A DNA stretch of 64,000 nucleotides, taken from Arthrobacter sp. V1I7. GTDB lineage: Bacteria > Actinomycetota > Actinomycetes > Actinomycetales > Micrococcaceae. Below the pieces are notes generated by a model. The model saw only the letters and a program-made list of their open reading frames with translations, made no database searches and was not told where the DNA came from. Shown piece by piece: positions 31,866 to 40,978 of the stretch; positions within the stretch are counted from its first letter, which is position 1; every line of letters begins with the position of its first letter. Position numbers and translations under genes: made by a program. The stretch spans positions 3,844,001-3,908,000 of the forward strand of contig NZ_JAUSYS010000001.1 in assembly GCF_030817015.1 (NCBI RefSeq), given 5' to 3'.

Positions 31866-34484
31866 GTGAAGGCTATCCGCAGATTTACCGTCCGAACCGT
31901 TCTCCCGGAGCCCATCCGGCCGCTGGCCCGGCTCGCCACCAACCTAAGGTGGTCCTGGCATCGGCCCACACGGGACCTTTTTGAGGGGCTGAACCCCCGG
32001 ATCTGGGCCGAGAGCGGCCACGATCCGGTGACGTTCCTGGGCCTCGTGAGCCGGGAAGAATTGCAGCGCCTGGCGGCCGACGGGGACGTCGTGCGCCGCG
32101 TCCAGACGGCGGCCGAGGACCTGGACCGGTACCTGCAACAGCCGCGCTGGTACCAAAGCCTGGGCGACGACGCGCCGTCCTGCATCGCGTACTTCTCCCC
32201 CGAGTTCGGCATCACCGAAGTGCTGCCGCAGTACTCCGGCGGCCTCGGCATCCTCGCCGGCGACCACCTCAAGGCAGCCTCGGACCTGGGCGTTCCGCTG
32301 ATCGGCGTCGGCCTCCTCTACCAGGCCGGCTACTTCAAGCAGTCGCTGTCCCGCGATGCGTGGCAGCAGGAGACCTATCCGGTCCTGGACCCGGACGGCC
32401 TGCCGTTGACCCTGCTGCGCGAGGCGTCCGCGGACGGCACCGGCAGGCCGCTCCAGATCTCTCTGCCGCTCCCGCAGGGAAGGCGTCTGCTGGCGCACGT
32501 GTGGCGGGCCGACGTCGGGCGCGTTCCCCTCCTGCTGCTGGATTCCAACGTTCCGGGCAACGACGACGCCGCCCGTGGCATCACCGACCGCCTGTACGGC
32601 GGCGGTGGCGACCACCGTCTCCAGCAGGAACTCCTGCTCGGCATGGGCGGGGTCAAGGCCCTGCGGGCATACCAGAAGCTCACCGGGAGCCCTGCCCCGG
32701 AGGTGTTCCACACCAACGAAGGCCACGCCGGTTTCCTGGGTGTCGAACGAATCCAGGAAATGATGTCCGCCGCGGAGCCGATGAGCTGGGAAGAGTCCCT
32801 GGCCACCGGCCGCGCCTCCACGGTGTTCACCACCCACACGCCGGTTCCGGCCGGCATCGACCGCTTTGAGACCTCGCAGATCCAGCACTTTTTCGAGGCC
32901 GGCCTGGCCCCGGACGTACCGGTGTCCAAGATCCTGGACCTCGGCCGGGAAGACTTCACCGACGGTAACCCGTTCGTCTTCAACATGGCGGTCATGGGCC
33001 TCCGCCTCGCCCAGCGCGCAAACGGCGTCGCGAAGTTGCACGGCGTGGTCTCGCGCGGCATGTTCTCCGCCCTGTGGCCGGGCTTCGACCACTCGGAGGT
33101 GCCGATCACCTCCGTCACGAACGGCGTGCACGTCCCCACCTGGGTGGATCCCCGCGTCTCCAAGCTGGCACGCGACCAGTTCGGTTCCGAGGCGGAGGCC
33201 CAGGGCAGGTGGGACCTTGCCTACAACGTCAGCGACGAGGATGTCTGGGCTCTCCGCCGCGAGATGCGGGTGTCGCTCGTCGAGGATGTCCGCCGCCGCC
33301 TCCGGGCTGCGTGGAAGAAACGCGGCGCGGCCGACGCCGAGCTGGCGTGGACCGATTCCGTGCTGGATCCGGACATCCTGACCATCGGCTTTGCGCGGCG
33401 GGTGCCGACCTACAAGCGCCTCACCCTGATGCTGCGCGAGCCCGAACGCCTTAAGGCCCTGCTGTTGCACAAGACGCACCCGATCCAGCTGGTGATCGCC
33501 GGGAAGTCGCATCCGGCCGATGATGCCGGCAAGAAGATGATCCAGGACCTGGTCCGATTCACCGATGATCCTGCGGTGCGTCACCGGATCGCGTTCCTGC
33601 CCAACTACGACATCGCCATGGCCCGGACTCTGTTCCCCGGCTGCGATGTGTGGCTCAACAACCCATTGCGCCCGTTGGAGGCTTGCGGAACATCGGGCAT
33701 GAAGGCCGCCCTCAACGGTTCACTGAACCTCTCGGTCCTGGACGGCTGGTGGGACGAGATGTACGACGGCGAGAACGGCTGGGCGATTCCGACCGCCAAC
33801 AACGACGCTTCCCCGGAAGAACGCGACGACATCGAGGCGGCGGCGCTCTATGAGCTGCTCGAGACGCAGGTGGCGCCGCGCTTCTACGGGCTGACGGTGT
33901 CCGCCAGCGCCGGCGCCGCTGGGCCGTCGCTGCCCGGGCCGCAGAAGGTGCCCACGCACTGGGTGTCGATGATCAAGCACACGATGTCGCACTTGGGTCC
34001 GCAGGTGTCCGCGGACCGGATGCTCAAGGACTACGTCAACATCATGTACCGCCCGGCTGCGGTCGCGGGCCGGCGGGCCGTGGAGGACAACTATGCGCAG
34101 GCGAAGGCCCTCGCGGCCTGGATCTCCCGGGTCCGCGCCGCCTGGCCGCACATCCAAGTGGAGCACGTCGACTCGGTGGGTGTTTCCGAGGACCCGCAGA
34201 TCGGTGACCTTCTCCAGGTCAACGCCTATGTCGCCCTGCACGAGCTCTCTCCCGACGATGTGTCCGTGGAGGTGGCCTACGGCAAGGCCGGAGACAGTGA
34301 TGAGCTGGCCGACGTCACGGTGGCTGAACTGAAGGCGGTCGAGGGCCTCGGGAAGGGCCGGCACCTGTTTAGCGGCACTGTCCTGATCGACCGCTCCGGG
34401 TCCTTCGGCTACACCGTCCGGGTGCTGCCTGCACACGAGGCGCTGGCTTCCAAGGCGGAACTGGGCCTGATCGTCAACGCCTGA
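31866..34484 (+). CDS. glgP: alpha-glucan phosphorylase
   Basis: Releases glucose-1-phosphate from the non-reducing ends of alpha-glucan. It is 872 residues, of the short actinobacterial GT35 type: IAYFSPEFGITEVLPQYSGG, FHTNEGHAGFLGVERI, TTHTPVPAGIDRF, FARRVPTYKRLTL and the PLP-site segment GTSGMKAALNG. The start is GTG 31866 at the head of conserved sequence. The C-terminal ~120 residues carry the extra domain common in this subtype. Placed back to back with the glgE operon, it lets the cell switch between building and degrading glycogen. Confidence 0.95.
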   Translation: MKAIRRFTVRTVLPEPIRPLARLATNLRWSWHRPTRDLFEGLNPRIWAESGHDPVTFLGLVSREELQRLAADGDVVRRVQTAAEDLDRYLQQPRWYQSLGDDAPSCIAYFSPEFGITEVLPQYSGGLGILAGDHLKAASDLGVPLIGVGLLYQAGYFKQSLSRDAWQQETYPVLDPDGLPLTLLREASADGTGRPLQISLPLPQGRRLLAHVWRADVGRVPLLLLDSNVPGNDDAARGITDRLYGGGGDHRLQQELLLGMGGVKALRAYQKLTGSPAPEVFHTNEGHAGFLGVERIQEMMSAAEPMSWEESLATGRASTVFTTHTPVPAGIDRFETSQIQHFFEAGLAPDVPVSKILDLGREDFTDGNPFVFNMAVMGLRLAQRANGVAKLHGVVSRGMFSALWPGFDHSEVPITSVTNGVHVPTWVDPRVSKLARDQFGSEAEAQGRWDLAYNVSDEDVWALRREMRVSLVEDVRRRLRAAWKKRGAADAELAWTDSVLDPDILTIGFARRVPTYKRLTLMLREPERLKALLLHKTHPIQLVIAGKSHPADDAGKKMIQDLVRFTDDPAVRHRIAFLPNYDIAMARTLFPGCDVWLNNPLRPLEACGTSGMKAALNGSLNLSVLDGWWDEMYDGENGWAIPTANNDASPEERDDIEAAALYELLETQVAPRFYGLTVSASAGAAGPSLPGPQKVPTHWVSMIKHTMSHLGPQVSADRMLKDYVNIMYRPAAVAGRRAVEDNYAQAKALAAWISRVRAAWPHIQVEHVDSVGVSEDPQIGDLLQVNAYVALHELSPDDVSVEVAYGKAGDSDELADVTVAELKAVEGLGKGRHLFSGTVLIDRSGSFGYTVRVLPAHEALASKAELGLIVNA

Positions 34485-34520
34485 TCCTGGACTTTCGGCG
34501 GCGCCGGCTGCCTCGTTGGG

Positions 34521-34877
34521 TTAGAGGCAGACGGCGATGAAGTCGAGGTGTTGTCCGGCGTAGCGCTCGGCGTCCTGCAGGACTTCGCAGATGATGCCGA
34601 AGGAGCGGTCCGCGCGGAAGACGGCCGGCACCTGCCAGATGAAAGTGACGGGGGCCAGGCCGTCGTCGGAGACCGAATCCGCGAAATCGTGCAACGAATC
34701 ATTGAGGGCGTCGAGGTCCAGCCCGTCTTCGGGCTCGACGCTGATGGTCGCCGCGAAGGTCTCAAGGACCGCCTGCATTGTTTCCGCGGCGGGAACCAAC
34801 AAGGCCCGGCGGCCGGCGTCGCCGAGCAGTGCCTGCAGTTCTTCGATGGTCCAGGTGTCTGCCGAGTAAATCTTCAT
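34521..34877 (-). CDS. barstar-like protein
   Basis: 118 residues, acidic, with no signal peptide or membrane span. The centre (EDGLDLDALNDSLHDFADS) and the following VTFIWQVP match the barstar pattern, where an acidic helix inhibits barnase-type RNases; a C-terminal strand LDFIAVCL completes the fold. No barnase-like RNase gene is nearby. It lies on the minus strand downstream of glgX (53 bp from its stop) and could be cotranscribed with it. The family call is from pattern recognition and is moderately sure; what it binds is unknown. Confidence 0.65.
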   Translation of the reverse strand: MKIYSADTWTIEELQALLGDAGRRALLVPAAETMQAVLETFAATISVEPEDGLDLDALNDSLHDFADSVSDDGLAPVTFIWQVPAVFRADRSFGIICEVLQDAERYAGQHLDFIAVCL

Positions 34878-34930
34878 GGTTCCCCTACGGTGCTGGTCTG
34901 TGGAAGTCCCGGTGCCCGAGGGCTGCTGGG

Positions 34931-37039
34931 CTAGGTGCGATAGATGCTGATGGAATTGGCCTGCACCACGTCGCGCTCCCCGGAGGACACCCGGACGCCC
35001 TGGCGCCGGTCGTGCAGTTCAGAGGTGGTCAGGCGCAGTTCGAATAGCCTGCTGCCGGTGCCGTCGTCGTTGGTGAGCAGGGGCAGGGTGACCTTGACGT
35101 CCTGGGCGCTGCCGTTGACCACGACCAGCCCGTCCATGTGCCCGTCGTCGGAGCCGAGCAGGAGCTGGACCACACGCTTGGAAGGGTCCTGCCAGATATC
35201 CCCGGTCATCCGCTCCCCGTGCGCATCGAACCAGTGGAAGTAGGACTGGTTCTCGCGGGTCGGATAGTCGTGCGGCTGGCCGGCCAGGAATTCCTTCCGC
35301 AGCCTGATGACGCGCTTGGTGCTGCGCAGCATCGCGTGCGACTCGGGGGTGCTGGTCCAGTCGATCCAGGCGATGGGGTTGTCCTGGCAGTAGGCATTGT
35401 TGTTGCCCTGCTGGGTCCGGCCCACCTCGTCGCCTGCGGTGATCATGGGCACACCCTGGGAGACCATCAGGGAGGCCATCAGGTTTCGGCTGGTCTGGGC
35501 GCGCCGGGCGAGGATGTCCTCGTCCTCGGTGCGGCCCTCGAAGCCGTGGTTGTAGCTGCGGTTGTCCCCGTGACCGTCGCGGTTCTGCTCGCCGTTGGCC
35601 TCATTGTGCTTTCGGTCGTAGGACACCAGATCGGCCAGGGAGAAGCCGTCATGGGCCGCGATGAGGTTGACCGAGGCCAGCCGGGACCGGCCCGAGGCCT
35701 CAAAAAGGCTCGCGGAGCCGGACAGCGCGTCCGCGAGGCGGGCCACTGAGCCGCCGTGGCCGCCGGCGTCGATCGCGGCACGGTCGGCAAGCCAGAAGGT
35801 GCGGACCGCGTCACGGAAGTGGTCGTTCCAGTCCACCCAGCCAGCCGGGAACCGGCCGGTCTGCCAGCCGCCGTAGCCGAGGTCCCAGGGCTCTGCGATC
35901 AGCTTGGAGGTGGAGAGGACGGGGTCGGCGGCGATCGCGACCAGGAACGGGTGGCGGGGATCGAACTCGTTGGCGGCGTTCCGGGCCAGGGTCACGGCCA
36001 GGTCGAAGCGGAAGCCGTCGATGTGGAATTCGTTCACCCAGTAGCGCAGGGAGTCCAGCACCAGCTGGACGACCCGCGGTTCACCGAAGTTCAGGCTGTT
36101 TCCACACCCGGTGGTATCCACGTAGCGGCCATGGCCGTCGTTGCGGTAGTACTGCATCTCGCCCAGGCCACGGAAGCTCAGCGGGCGCCCGTCAGGGCCG
36201 CCCTCGGCCGTGTGGTTGTAGACAACGTCGAGGATGACCTCCAGTCCGGCGGCATGAAGGAGCTTCACCATGCCCTTGAACTCGTCCTGGACTGCCTGCG
36301 CCCCGGCGGCCTGCGCAGCCTCGGTGGCGTAGCCGGGGTGCGGGGCGAAGAACGCGGCGGTGTTGTACCCCCAGTAGTTCGTCAGTCCGAGGCTTTGCAG
36401 GTGCGGTTCGTCGACATGGAATTGCACCGGCAACAGCTGGACCGAGGTGATGCCGAGGGCAATGAGGTGCTCGATCATGGCCGGGTGCGCCAAACCGGCG
36501 TATGTTCCCTGGAGGTCCTCCGGCACGTCCGGGTGAAGCATGGTCTGGCCGCGGACATGGGCCTCGTAGATGATCGTGTTGCGCCATGGAATCCGCGGGC
36601 TGCTGTCCAGGCCCCAGTCGAAGTCGCCGGACACCCGGACGTTCGTGATGAAGTTCTCGCGCTGGTCCACGGCCCGGCCGTACGGGTCCAGCAGCAGCGG
36701 CTGCTCGCCTTCGGCGTCAAAGTCCACGGCCGGCATGGACAGCGGCAGTGCCTCGTGGTCCGGCGAGGGTCGGAGCCCGTAGCGGGAGCCGACGGGGAGG
36801 CCCTCCACGATGCCGTGGTGGACGCCGTCGGTCACCTTGGGCAGCGTCTTGAGCTGCCACGCACCCCCGGGGGCCTGATAGGCGATGTCGAGCGTGGTCA
36901 CGGCCGGGGCGTAGACGGCCACGTTCACGAAGGCACCCCGAGGGTCGTCCATGAGCGGCGAACCCGTGCTTGGAACGCTGACGCCCAGCGGAAACGCCCG
37001 CGAGGCGTCTACGGTGGAGGCTGTATCTATGTAAGGCAT
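34931..37039 (-). CDS. glgX: glycogen debranching enzyme (isoamylase type)
   Basis: Cleaves alpha-1,6 branches left by the phosphorylase. It is 702 residues: an N-terminal CBM48 region starting FPLGVSVPSTGSPLMDDPRG (partial quote), then a GH13_11 barrel with IIYEAHVRGQTMLHPDVP, VVYNHTAEGGPDG, NEFHIDGFRFDLA (nucleophile), KLIAEPWDLGYGGW (acid) and NLIAAHDGFSLADLVSY. Two ATGs are possible (37045 and 37039). Neither has a Shine-Dalgarno site, but TATAAG lies 8 bp before the second, so translation from a leaderless mRNA at 37039 is favoured. It completes the glycogen cluster with glgP. Confidence 0.93.
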   Translation of the reverse strand: MPYIDTASTVDASRAFPLGVSVPSTGSPLMDDPRGAFVNVAVYAPAVTTLDIAYQAPGGAWQLKTLPKVTDGVHHGIVEGLPVGSRYGLRPSPDHEALPLSMPAVDFDAEGEQPLLLDPYGRAVDQRENFITNVRVSGDFDWGLDSSPRIPWRNTIIYEAHVRGQTMLHPDVPEDLQGTYAGLAHPAMIEHLIALGITSVQLLPVQFHVDEPHLQSLGLTNYWGYNTAAFFAPHPGYATEAAQAAGAQAVQDEFKGMVKLLHAAGLEVILDVVYNHTAEGGPDGRPLSFRGLGEMQYYRNDGHGRYVDTTGCGNSLNFGEPRVVQLVLDSLRYWVNEFHIDGFRFDLAVTLARNAANEFDPRHPFLVAIAADPVLSTSKLIAEPWDLGYGGWQTGRFPAGWVDWNDHFRDAVRTFWLADRAAIDAGGHGGSVARLADALSGSASLFEASGRSRLASVNLIAAHDGFSLADLVSYDRKHNEANGEQNRDGHGDNRSYNHGFEGRTEDEDILARRAQTSRNLMASLMVSQGVPMITAGDEVGRTQQGNNNAYCQDNPIAWIDWTSTPESHAMLRSTKRVIRLRKEFLAGQPHDYPTRENQSYFHWFDAHGERMTGDIWQDPSKRVVQLLLGSDDGHMDGLVVVNGSAQDVKVTLPLLTNDDGTGSRLFELRLTTSELHDRRQGVRVSSGERDVVQANSISIYRT

Positions 37040-37162
37040 GACCATTGCTTATAGCTTAGCGGTGCGGAACCAACCGCCCCTGTCCCTGTTTTTCCTGACC
37101 ATGTGCAGTGTACGGAATAGACCGCTGCATACTGGAATGAAGCGCCGAAAATGGAGGTAACT

Positions 37163-37972
37163 GTGCGTATTGCACTGGCTCAAATCATCACCGGACGCGA
37201 TCTTGCCGCGAATCTGTCCCTCGTGGAGGACTACGCGGGGCAGGCCAAAGCCGGCGGCGCGGACCTAGTGGTCTTTCCCGAGGCGACCATGCGCGCCTTC
37301 GGCAATTCGCTGCTGGACATCGCCGAACCCCTGGAGGGCCCTTGGGCCACGCGCGTGCGCGCCATCGCTGCGGAGCACAACATCGCCATCATCGCCGGGA
37401 TGTTCACGCCGGGAACGGCCGACGACGGCGTCCGCGGCAAGGTCCGCAACACCCTTCTGGTCACCGGCCGCGGCCTGGACACCAGCTACGACAAGATCCA
37501 CCTCTTCGACGCCTTCGGCTTCGCCGAATCCGACACCGTGGAGGCCGGCGAAGACCCTGTCACCTTCCGGTTGGATGGCGTCACGTTCGGACTCGCGACC
37601 TGCTACGACGTCCGCTTCCCTGCGCTCTTTACCGAGAACGCGGACCGCGGCGCCGACGTGAACATCGTCTGTGCCTCCTGGGGATCGGGTCCAGGGAAGG
37701 CCGAGCAGTGGAAGTTGCTGGCCCGCGCGCGCGCCCTGGACTCCACCACCCTCGTCCTTGCCTGCGGCCAGGGCGATCCCGCCAGCGACGGAACAGAGGT
37801 CAAGGGTGCCGCCCCCACCGGCGTCGGGCATTCCGTCGCCGTGTCCCCCTTCGGCGACGTCCTCGAAGAGCTCGACGGCGGCCCTGGCCTGCTGTTCGTT
37901 GACCTGGACACCGCCATAGTCAAGGAAGCCCGCGCCAAGCTCCCGGTCCTCGCCAACCGCCACAAGTTCTAA
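37163..37972 (+). CDS. carbon-nitrogen hydrolase (nitrilase/omega-amidase family)
   Basis: 269 residues with the nitrilase triad: Glu in VVFPEATMR, Lys in SYDKIHLFDAFGF and Cys in LATCYDVRFPAL. The LFDAFGF and DVRFPAL segments are typical of the branch that includes deaminated-glutathione amidase and omega-amidase, so it probably cleaves a small amide; the exact substrate is open. GTG 37163 is the chosen start because GGAGG lies 5 bp upstream; an ATG at 37151 overlaps that site. It converges on rlmB, and the 32-bp-phased repeat array fills the space between them. Confidence 0.85.
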   Translation: MRIALAQIITGRDLAANLSLVEDYAGQAKAGGADLVVFPEATMRAFGNSLLDIAEPLEGPWATRVRAIAAEHNIAIIAGMFTPGTADDGVRGKVRNTLLVTGRGLDTSYDKIHLFDAFGFAESDTVEAGEDPVTFRLDGVTFGLATCYDVRFPALFTENADRGADVNIVCASWGSGPGKAEQWKLLARARALDSTTLVLACGQGDPASDGTEVKGAAPTGVGHSVAVSPFGDVLEELDGGPGLLFVDLDTAIVKEARAKLPVLANRHKF

Positions 37973-38029
37973 GGCGCCGTGCGCACGCGTCACCCCGGTG
38001 TGCAGCGGCAAAGTACTTGCGAGGAACGA

Positions 38030-38280
38030 CGCTCCCTCATCTTTCGCATCTCAACCGGAAACGCTCCCTCACGTTCCGCGACTTAACGGGAAACGCTCCC
38101 TCACGAGACGTCAGGGAGCGTTTCCATATCTTTCACGAGACGTGACGGAGCGTTCTCCCTTCTTTTGCCAAAGGTGAGGGAGCGTGTGCTATCCACCCGC
38201 CAAAGGTGAGGGAGCGTGTGCTATCCACCCGCCAAAGGTGAGGGAGCGTCAGCTGTTGTTGAACAGAAGGTGAGGGAGCG
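38030..38280. repeat. array of nine 10-bp motifs with a strict 32-bp period and a central polarity switch
   Basis: CGCTCCCTCA starts at 38030, 38062 and 38094. Its reverse complement TGAGGGAGCG, or a one-base variant, starts at 38111, 38143, 38175, 38207, 38239 and 38271. Every step within a set is exactly 32 bp. The 22-bp segments between cores differ except for two identical copies (38185-38206 and 38217-38238). At the switch point the two innermost motifs form a 13-bp perfect hairpin, GGAAACGCTCCCT (38089-38101) with AGGGAGCGTTTCC (38113-38125). The array ends 1 bp before the rlmB stop codon. Function unknown; it may also terminate transcription from both sides. Confidence 0.9.
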
Positions 38281-38281
38281 G

Positions 38282-39268
38282 TTACTTAGCCGAACGCTGG
38301 CGGGAGATCTCGTAGAGGGAGATGCCGACGGCCATGGAGGCGTTGAGCGATTCCATGGCGGAGTCGATCGGGATCGAGACGATCTGGTCGCAGTTTTCGC
38401 GGACCAGGCGGCTCAGGCCCTTTCCCTCGGAACCGACGACGATGCAGACCGGCTCGGTGGCCAGGGACAGGTCCGGCAGCGAGACGTCGCCGTCGCCGTC
38501 GAGCCCGAGAACGTAGATGCCCATGTTCTTGAACGCCTTGAGCGTGTTGTTCAGGTTGGCGGCGCGTGCGACGGGGACGCGGACGGCGGCTCCCGCGCTG
38601 GTCTTCCAGGCCGAAGCGGTGACGCCGACGGACCGGCGTTCCGGGACGACGACGCCGTGGCCGCTGAAGGCCGAGACCGAGCGGATGATGGCACCGAGGT
38701 TGCGCGGATCGGTGATGCCGTCCAGCGCGACGAAGAGCGGGGCGTTGGCGACGTGGCCCTTCTTCCAGGCGTCGAGCGTGAACTCGGCGAGCTCGTACGC
38801 GTCCTGGTATTCGTACGGCGGGATCTGCAGCACCAGGCCCTGGTGGATGGCGTCGTCGGTCATCCGGTCCAGCTCGGGCTTGCCGGTTTCCAGCAGCGGG
38901 ATACCGCGCTCGGCGGCAAGCTTGAGGGATTCCTTGACCCGGTCGTCCATCTCGATGCGGATGGCGACGTGCAGCGCCTTGGCCGGAATGCCGGCTCGCA
39001 GTGCTTCGACCACGGAGTTGCGTCCGGTGACGACTTCCTCGGTGGCGCGGCCCTTGGGGCCCGAGCGGGCGCCGGCGTTACGCGGGGCACCGGGCCGTTT
39101 GGCCGCAGAGCGTTCCGCGAGCTGCTTGTTCTTGTGGGCCTTGTGGTACGGGCGGTCCTCCGCCTTGGGCGTCGGACCCTTGCCCTCGAGAGCCTTGCGG
39201 CCATGACCGCCGGTTCCGACGGTGGGGCCCTTCTTCATTTTGATAGACCGGCGACCGTTGTTGGCCAT
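38282..39268 (-). CDS. rlmB: 23S rRNA 2'-O-ribose methyltransferase (TrmH/SpoU family, RlmB type)
   Basis: 328 residues. The first ~75 are a basic, disordered RNA-binding tail (Lys/Arg-rich), common in actinobacteria. Next come the substrate-binding domain starting VVTGRNSVVEALRAG and the SPOUT methyltransferase domain with FVALDGITDPRNLGAIIRS, VCIVVGSEGKGLSRLV and IPIDSAMESLNASMAVGI, the three knot motifs. It methylates a ribose in 23S rRNA, or possibly a tRNA. The ATG at 39268 has GGTGGA upstream; an earlier in-frame start at 39298 lacks a site. The neighbourhood rlmB-cysS-ispF-ispD-carD is conserved in actinobacteria. Confidence 0.92.
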   Translation of the reverse strand: MANNGRRSIKMKKGPTVGTGGHGRKALEGKGPTPKAEDRPYHKAHKNKQLAERSAAKRPGAPRNAGARSGPKGRATEEVVTGRNSVVEALRAGIPAKALHVAIRIEMDDRVKESLKLAAERGIPLLETGKPELDRMTDDAIHQGLVLQIPPYEYQDAYELAEFTLDAWKKGHVANAPLFVALDGITDPRNLGAIIRSVSAFSGHGVVVPERRSVGVTASAWKTSAGAAVRVPVARAANLNNTLKAFKNMGIYVLGLDGDGDVSLPDLSLATEPVCIVVGSEGKGLSRLVRENCDQIVSIPIDSAMESLNASMAVGISLYEISRQRSAK

Positions 39269-39402
39269 GAGTTCCACCCTTTTAAATACGCGATTCATTG
39301 ATAAGTCTGAACTCCAGTCTACTGACTCGAGTTAAATCCTCGACCGCCGGCCGGGATGGTGGCGTTCCCGGTGCGCGGTTCCGGCCGGGCAGGGCCGGCT
39401 CC

Positions 39403-40872
39403 TCAGCTGCGCTTGAGGCTCCAGCTTGCGCCGTCGGCACCGTCCTCGACGACGACGCCGGCCGCCGCGAGTGTGTCGCGGATGGCGTCCGAGGCGGCCC
39501 AGTCCTTGCTGGCCCGGGCCTGCGCCCTCGCCGCGAGCTGCGCCTCGACGAGAACGCCGAGGGCGGTGTGGCCTTGTTCGTCCGCGGCCGGGGCCGCAGT
39601 GTCGTTGAGACCAAGGACACGCAGCATGCCCGTCACGCTGCGGAGCGCCCTGCGGGCGTGGTCGTGCTCGCCGGCGGTGAGGGCGGTGTTGCCGGCGCGG
39701 ACGGTGTCGTGCAGCGCTGCCAGCGCCTGCGGGACGTTGAGGTCATCGTCCATGGCCGCCGCGAAAGCATCGGGGACGGTGCCGTCACCGCCCGACGCCG
39801 GGCCGGCGCCATCCGCGCCGGCCAGGGTCCGGCCCGCGCGGCTGAGAAAGCCATCGATCCGCTCCATGGCGGCGGCGGCTTCCTGCAACGAGGTGGGCTG
39901 GTAGTCGAGGACCGAGCGGTACTGGGCCTGTCCCAGGTAGTAGCGGACCACCCGGGGCGAGGCCAACGCCAGCATTTCGGCCGGACTGACCGTGTTGCCG
40001 ACGGACTTGGACATCTTTTCCCCGCCGTAGGTGACCATGCCGTTGTGCATCCAGAAGCTGGCAAAGGGGTGGCCGGCCGCCTGGGACTGCGCCATCTCGT
40101 TTTCATGGTGCGGGAAGCGCAGGTCGAGGCCGCCGCCATGGATGTCGAACCCGGTGCCGAGATATTTCGTGGCCATCGCCGAGCACTCCAGGTGCCAGCC
40201 CGGCCGGCCGGCGCCCCACGGCGAGGCCCAACTCGCCGTCGTCGGCTCCCCGTCTTTGTGGCCCTTCCAGAGCGCGAAGTCGCGGGGGTCCTTCTTCCTG
40301 CCGCTGAATTGAGCTTCGACGTCCGGGGCGCCCTGCATGTCGTCGACCTTCTGCCGCGTCAGCGAGCCGTACTTGCTCCAGGAGCGAACGTCGAAGTAGA
40401 CGTCGCCGGAGCCGTCCGGCGCCGGGTAGGCGTGGCCCCGGTCGACCAGCTGTTGAATCAGGGCGTGCATCTCCGGGATGTGGCCGGTGGCGCGGGGTTC
40501 GTAGGTGGGACGGGAGACGCCGAGGGTGTCGTAGGCCGCGAGGAACTCCTGCTCATAGCGGTAGGCCAACGCCCACCATTCCTCCTCGCGGACGGCGCCG
40601 GGCTCGTCCTCGAAGTCCGGGCCGAAGGACGCCGCGGACTTGGCCAGGATCTTGTCGTCGATGTCGGTGACGTTGCGGACCACCGTGACGCGGAAGCCGC
40701 GGTACTGCAGCCAGCGGGTGAGCTGGTCGAAGGCGATGGCGGAGCGGATGTGCCCGACGTGCGGCATGCCCTGCACCGTCGCACCGCAGTAGTAGAGGCT
40801 CACTTTGCCCGGAACCAGGGGGACGAAGTTCCGGACTTCGGCGGATGCAGTGTCGTAAAAGCGCAGGGTCAC
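39403..40872 (-). CDS. cysS: cysteinyl-tRNA synthetase
   Basis: Charges tRNA-Cys. It is a 489-residue class I synthetase: [19 protein letters not shown] contains the zinc-ligand Cys and the HIGH-type motif PHVGH, and [12 protein letters not shown] is the KMSKS loop. The remaining zinc ligands are in WHLECSAMA and the HHENE segment. The C-terminal DALR-like helical domain has the Ala-rich stretch seen in actinobacteria. The start is GTG 40872 with GGAG immediately upstream. The 130-bp gap to rlmB suggests a separate or weakly linked message. Confidence 0.96.
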   Translation of the reverse strand: MTLRFYDTASAEVRNFVPLVPGKVSLYYCGATVQGMPHVGHIRSAIAFDQLTRWLQYRGFRVTVVRNVTDIDDKILAKSAASFGPDFEDEPGAVREEEWWALAYRYEQEFLAAYDTLGVSRPTYEPRATGHIPEMHALIQQLVDRGHAYPAPDGSGDVYFDVRSWSKYGSLTRQKVDDMQGAPDVEAQFSGRKKDPRDFALWKGHKDGEPTTASWASPWGAGRPGWHLECSAMATKYLGTGFDIHGGGLDLRFPHHENEMAQSQAAGHPFASFWMHNGMVTYGGEKMSKSVGNTVSPAEMLALASPRVVRYYLGQAQYRSVLDYQPTSLQEAAAAMERIDGFLSRAGRTLAGADGAGPASGGDGTVPDAFAAAMDDDLNVPQALAALHDTVRAGNTALTAGEHDHARRALRSVTGMLRVLGLNDTAAPAADEQGHTALGVLVEAQLAARAQARASKDWAASDAIRDTLAAAGVVVEDGADGASWSLKRS

Positions 40873-40918
40873 CGCTCCAGATTAGCCGATGGCCCGGCTC
40901 CACCCGCCCGCAGCGCTG

Positions 40919-40969
40919 CCCGCGGTGTTGACCCGCGGTGTTGACCGCAGTCGTGACCCGCAGTGTTGA
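40919..40969. repeat. short tandem repeat upstream of cysS
   Basis: Four near-copies of a 12-13-bp unit: CCCGCGGTGTTGA at 40919-40931 and 40932-40944, a degenerate copy at 40945-40956, and CCCGCAGTGTTGA at 40957-40969. It lies between the lipoprotein gene stop and the cysS start, in the cysS upstream region. Confidence 0.8.
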
Positions 40970-40978
40970 AGAGGCGAG

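Noticed and set aside
38030..38280. CRISPR array
   Set aside because: The conserved core is only about 10 bp, it reverses orientation midway, two fillers are identical and no cas genes are near.
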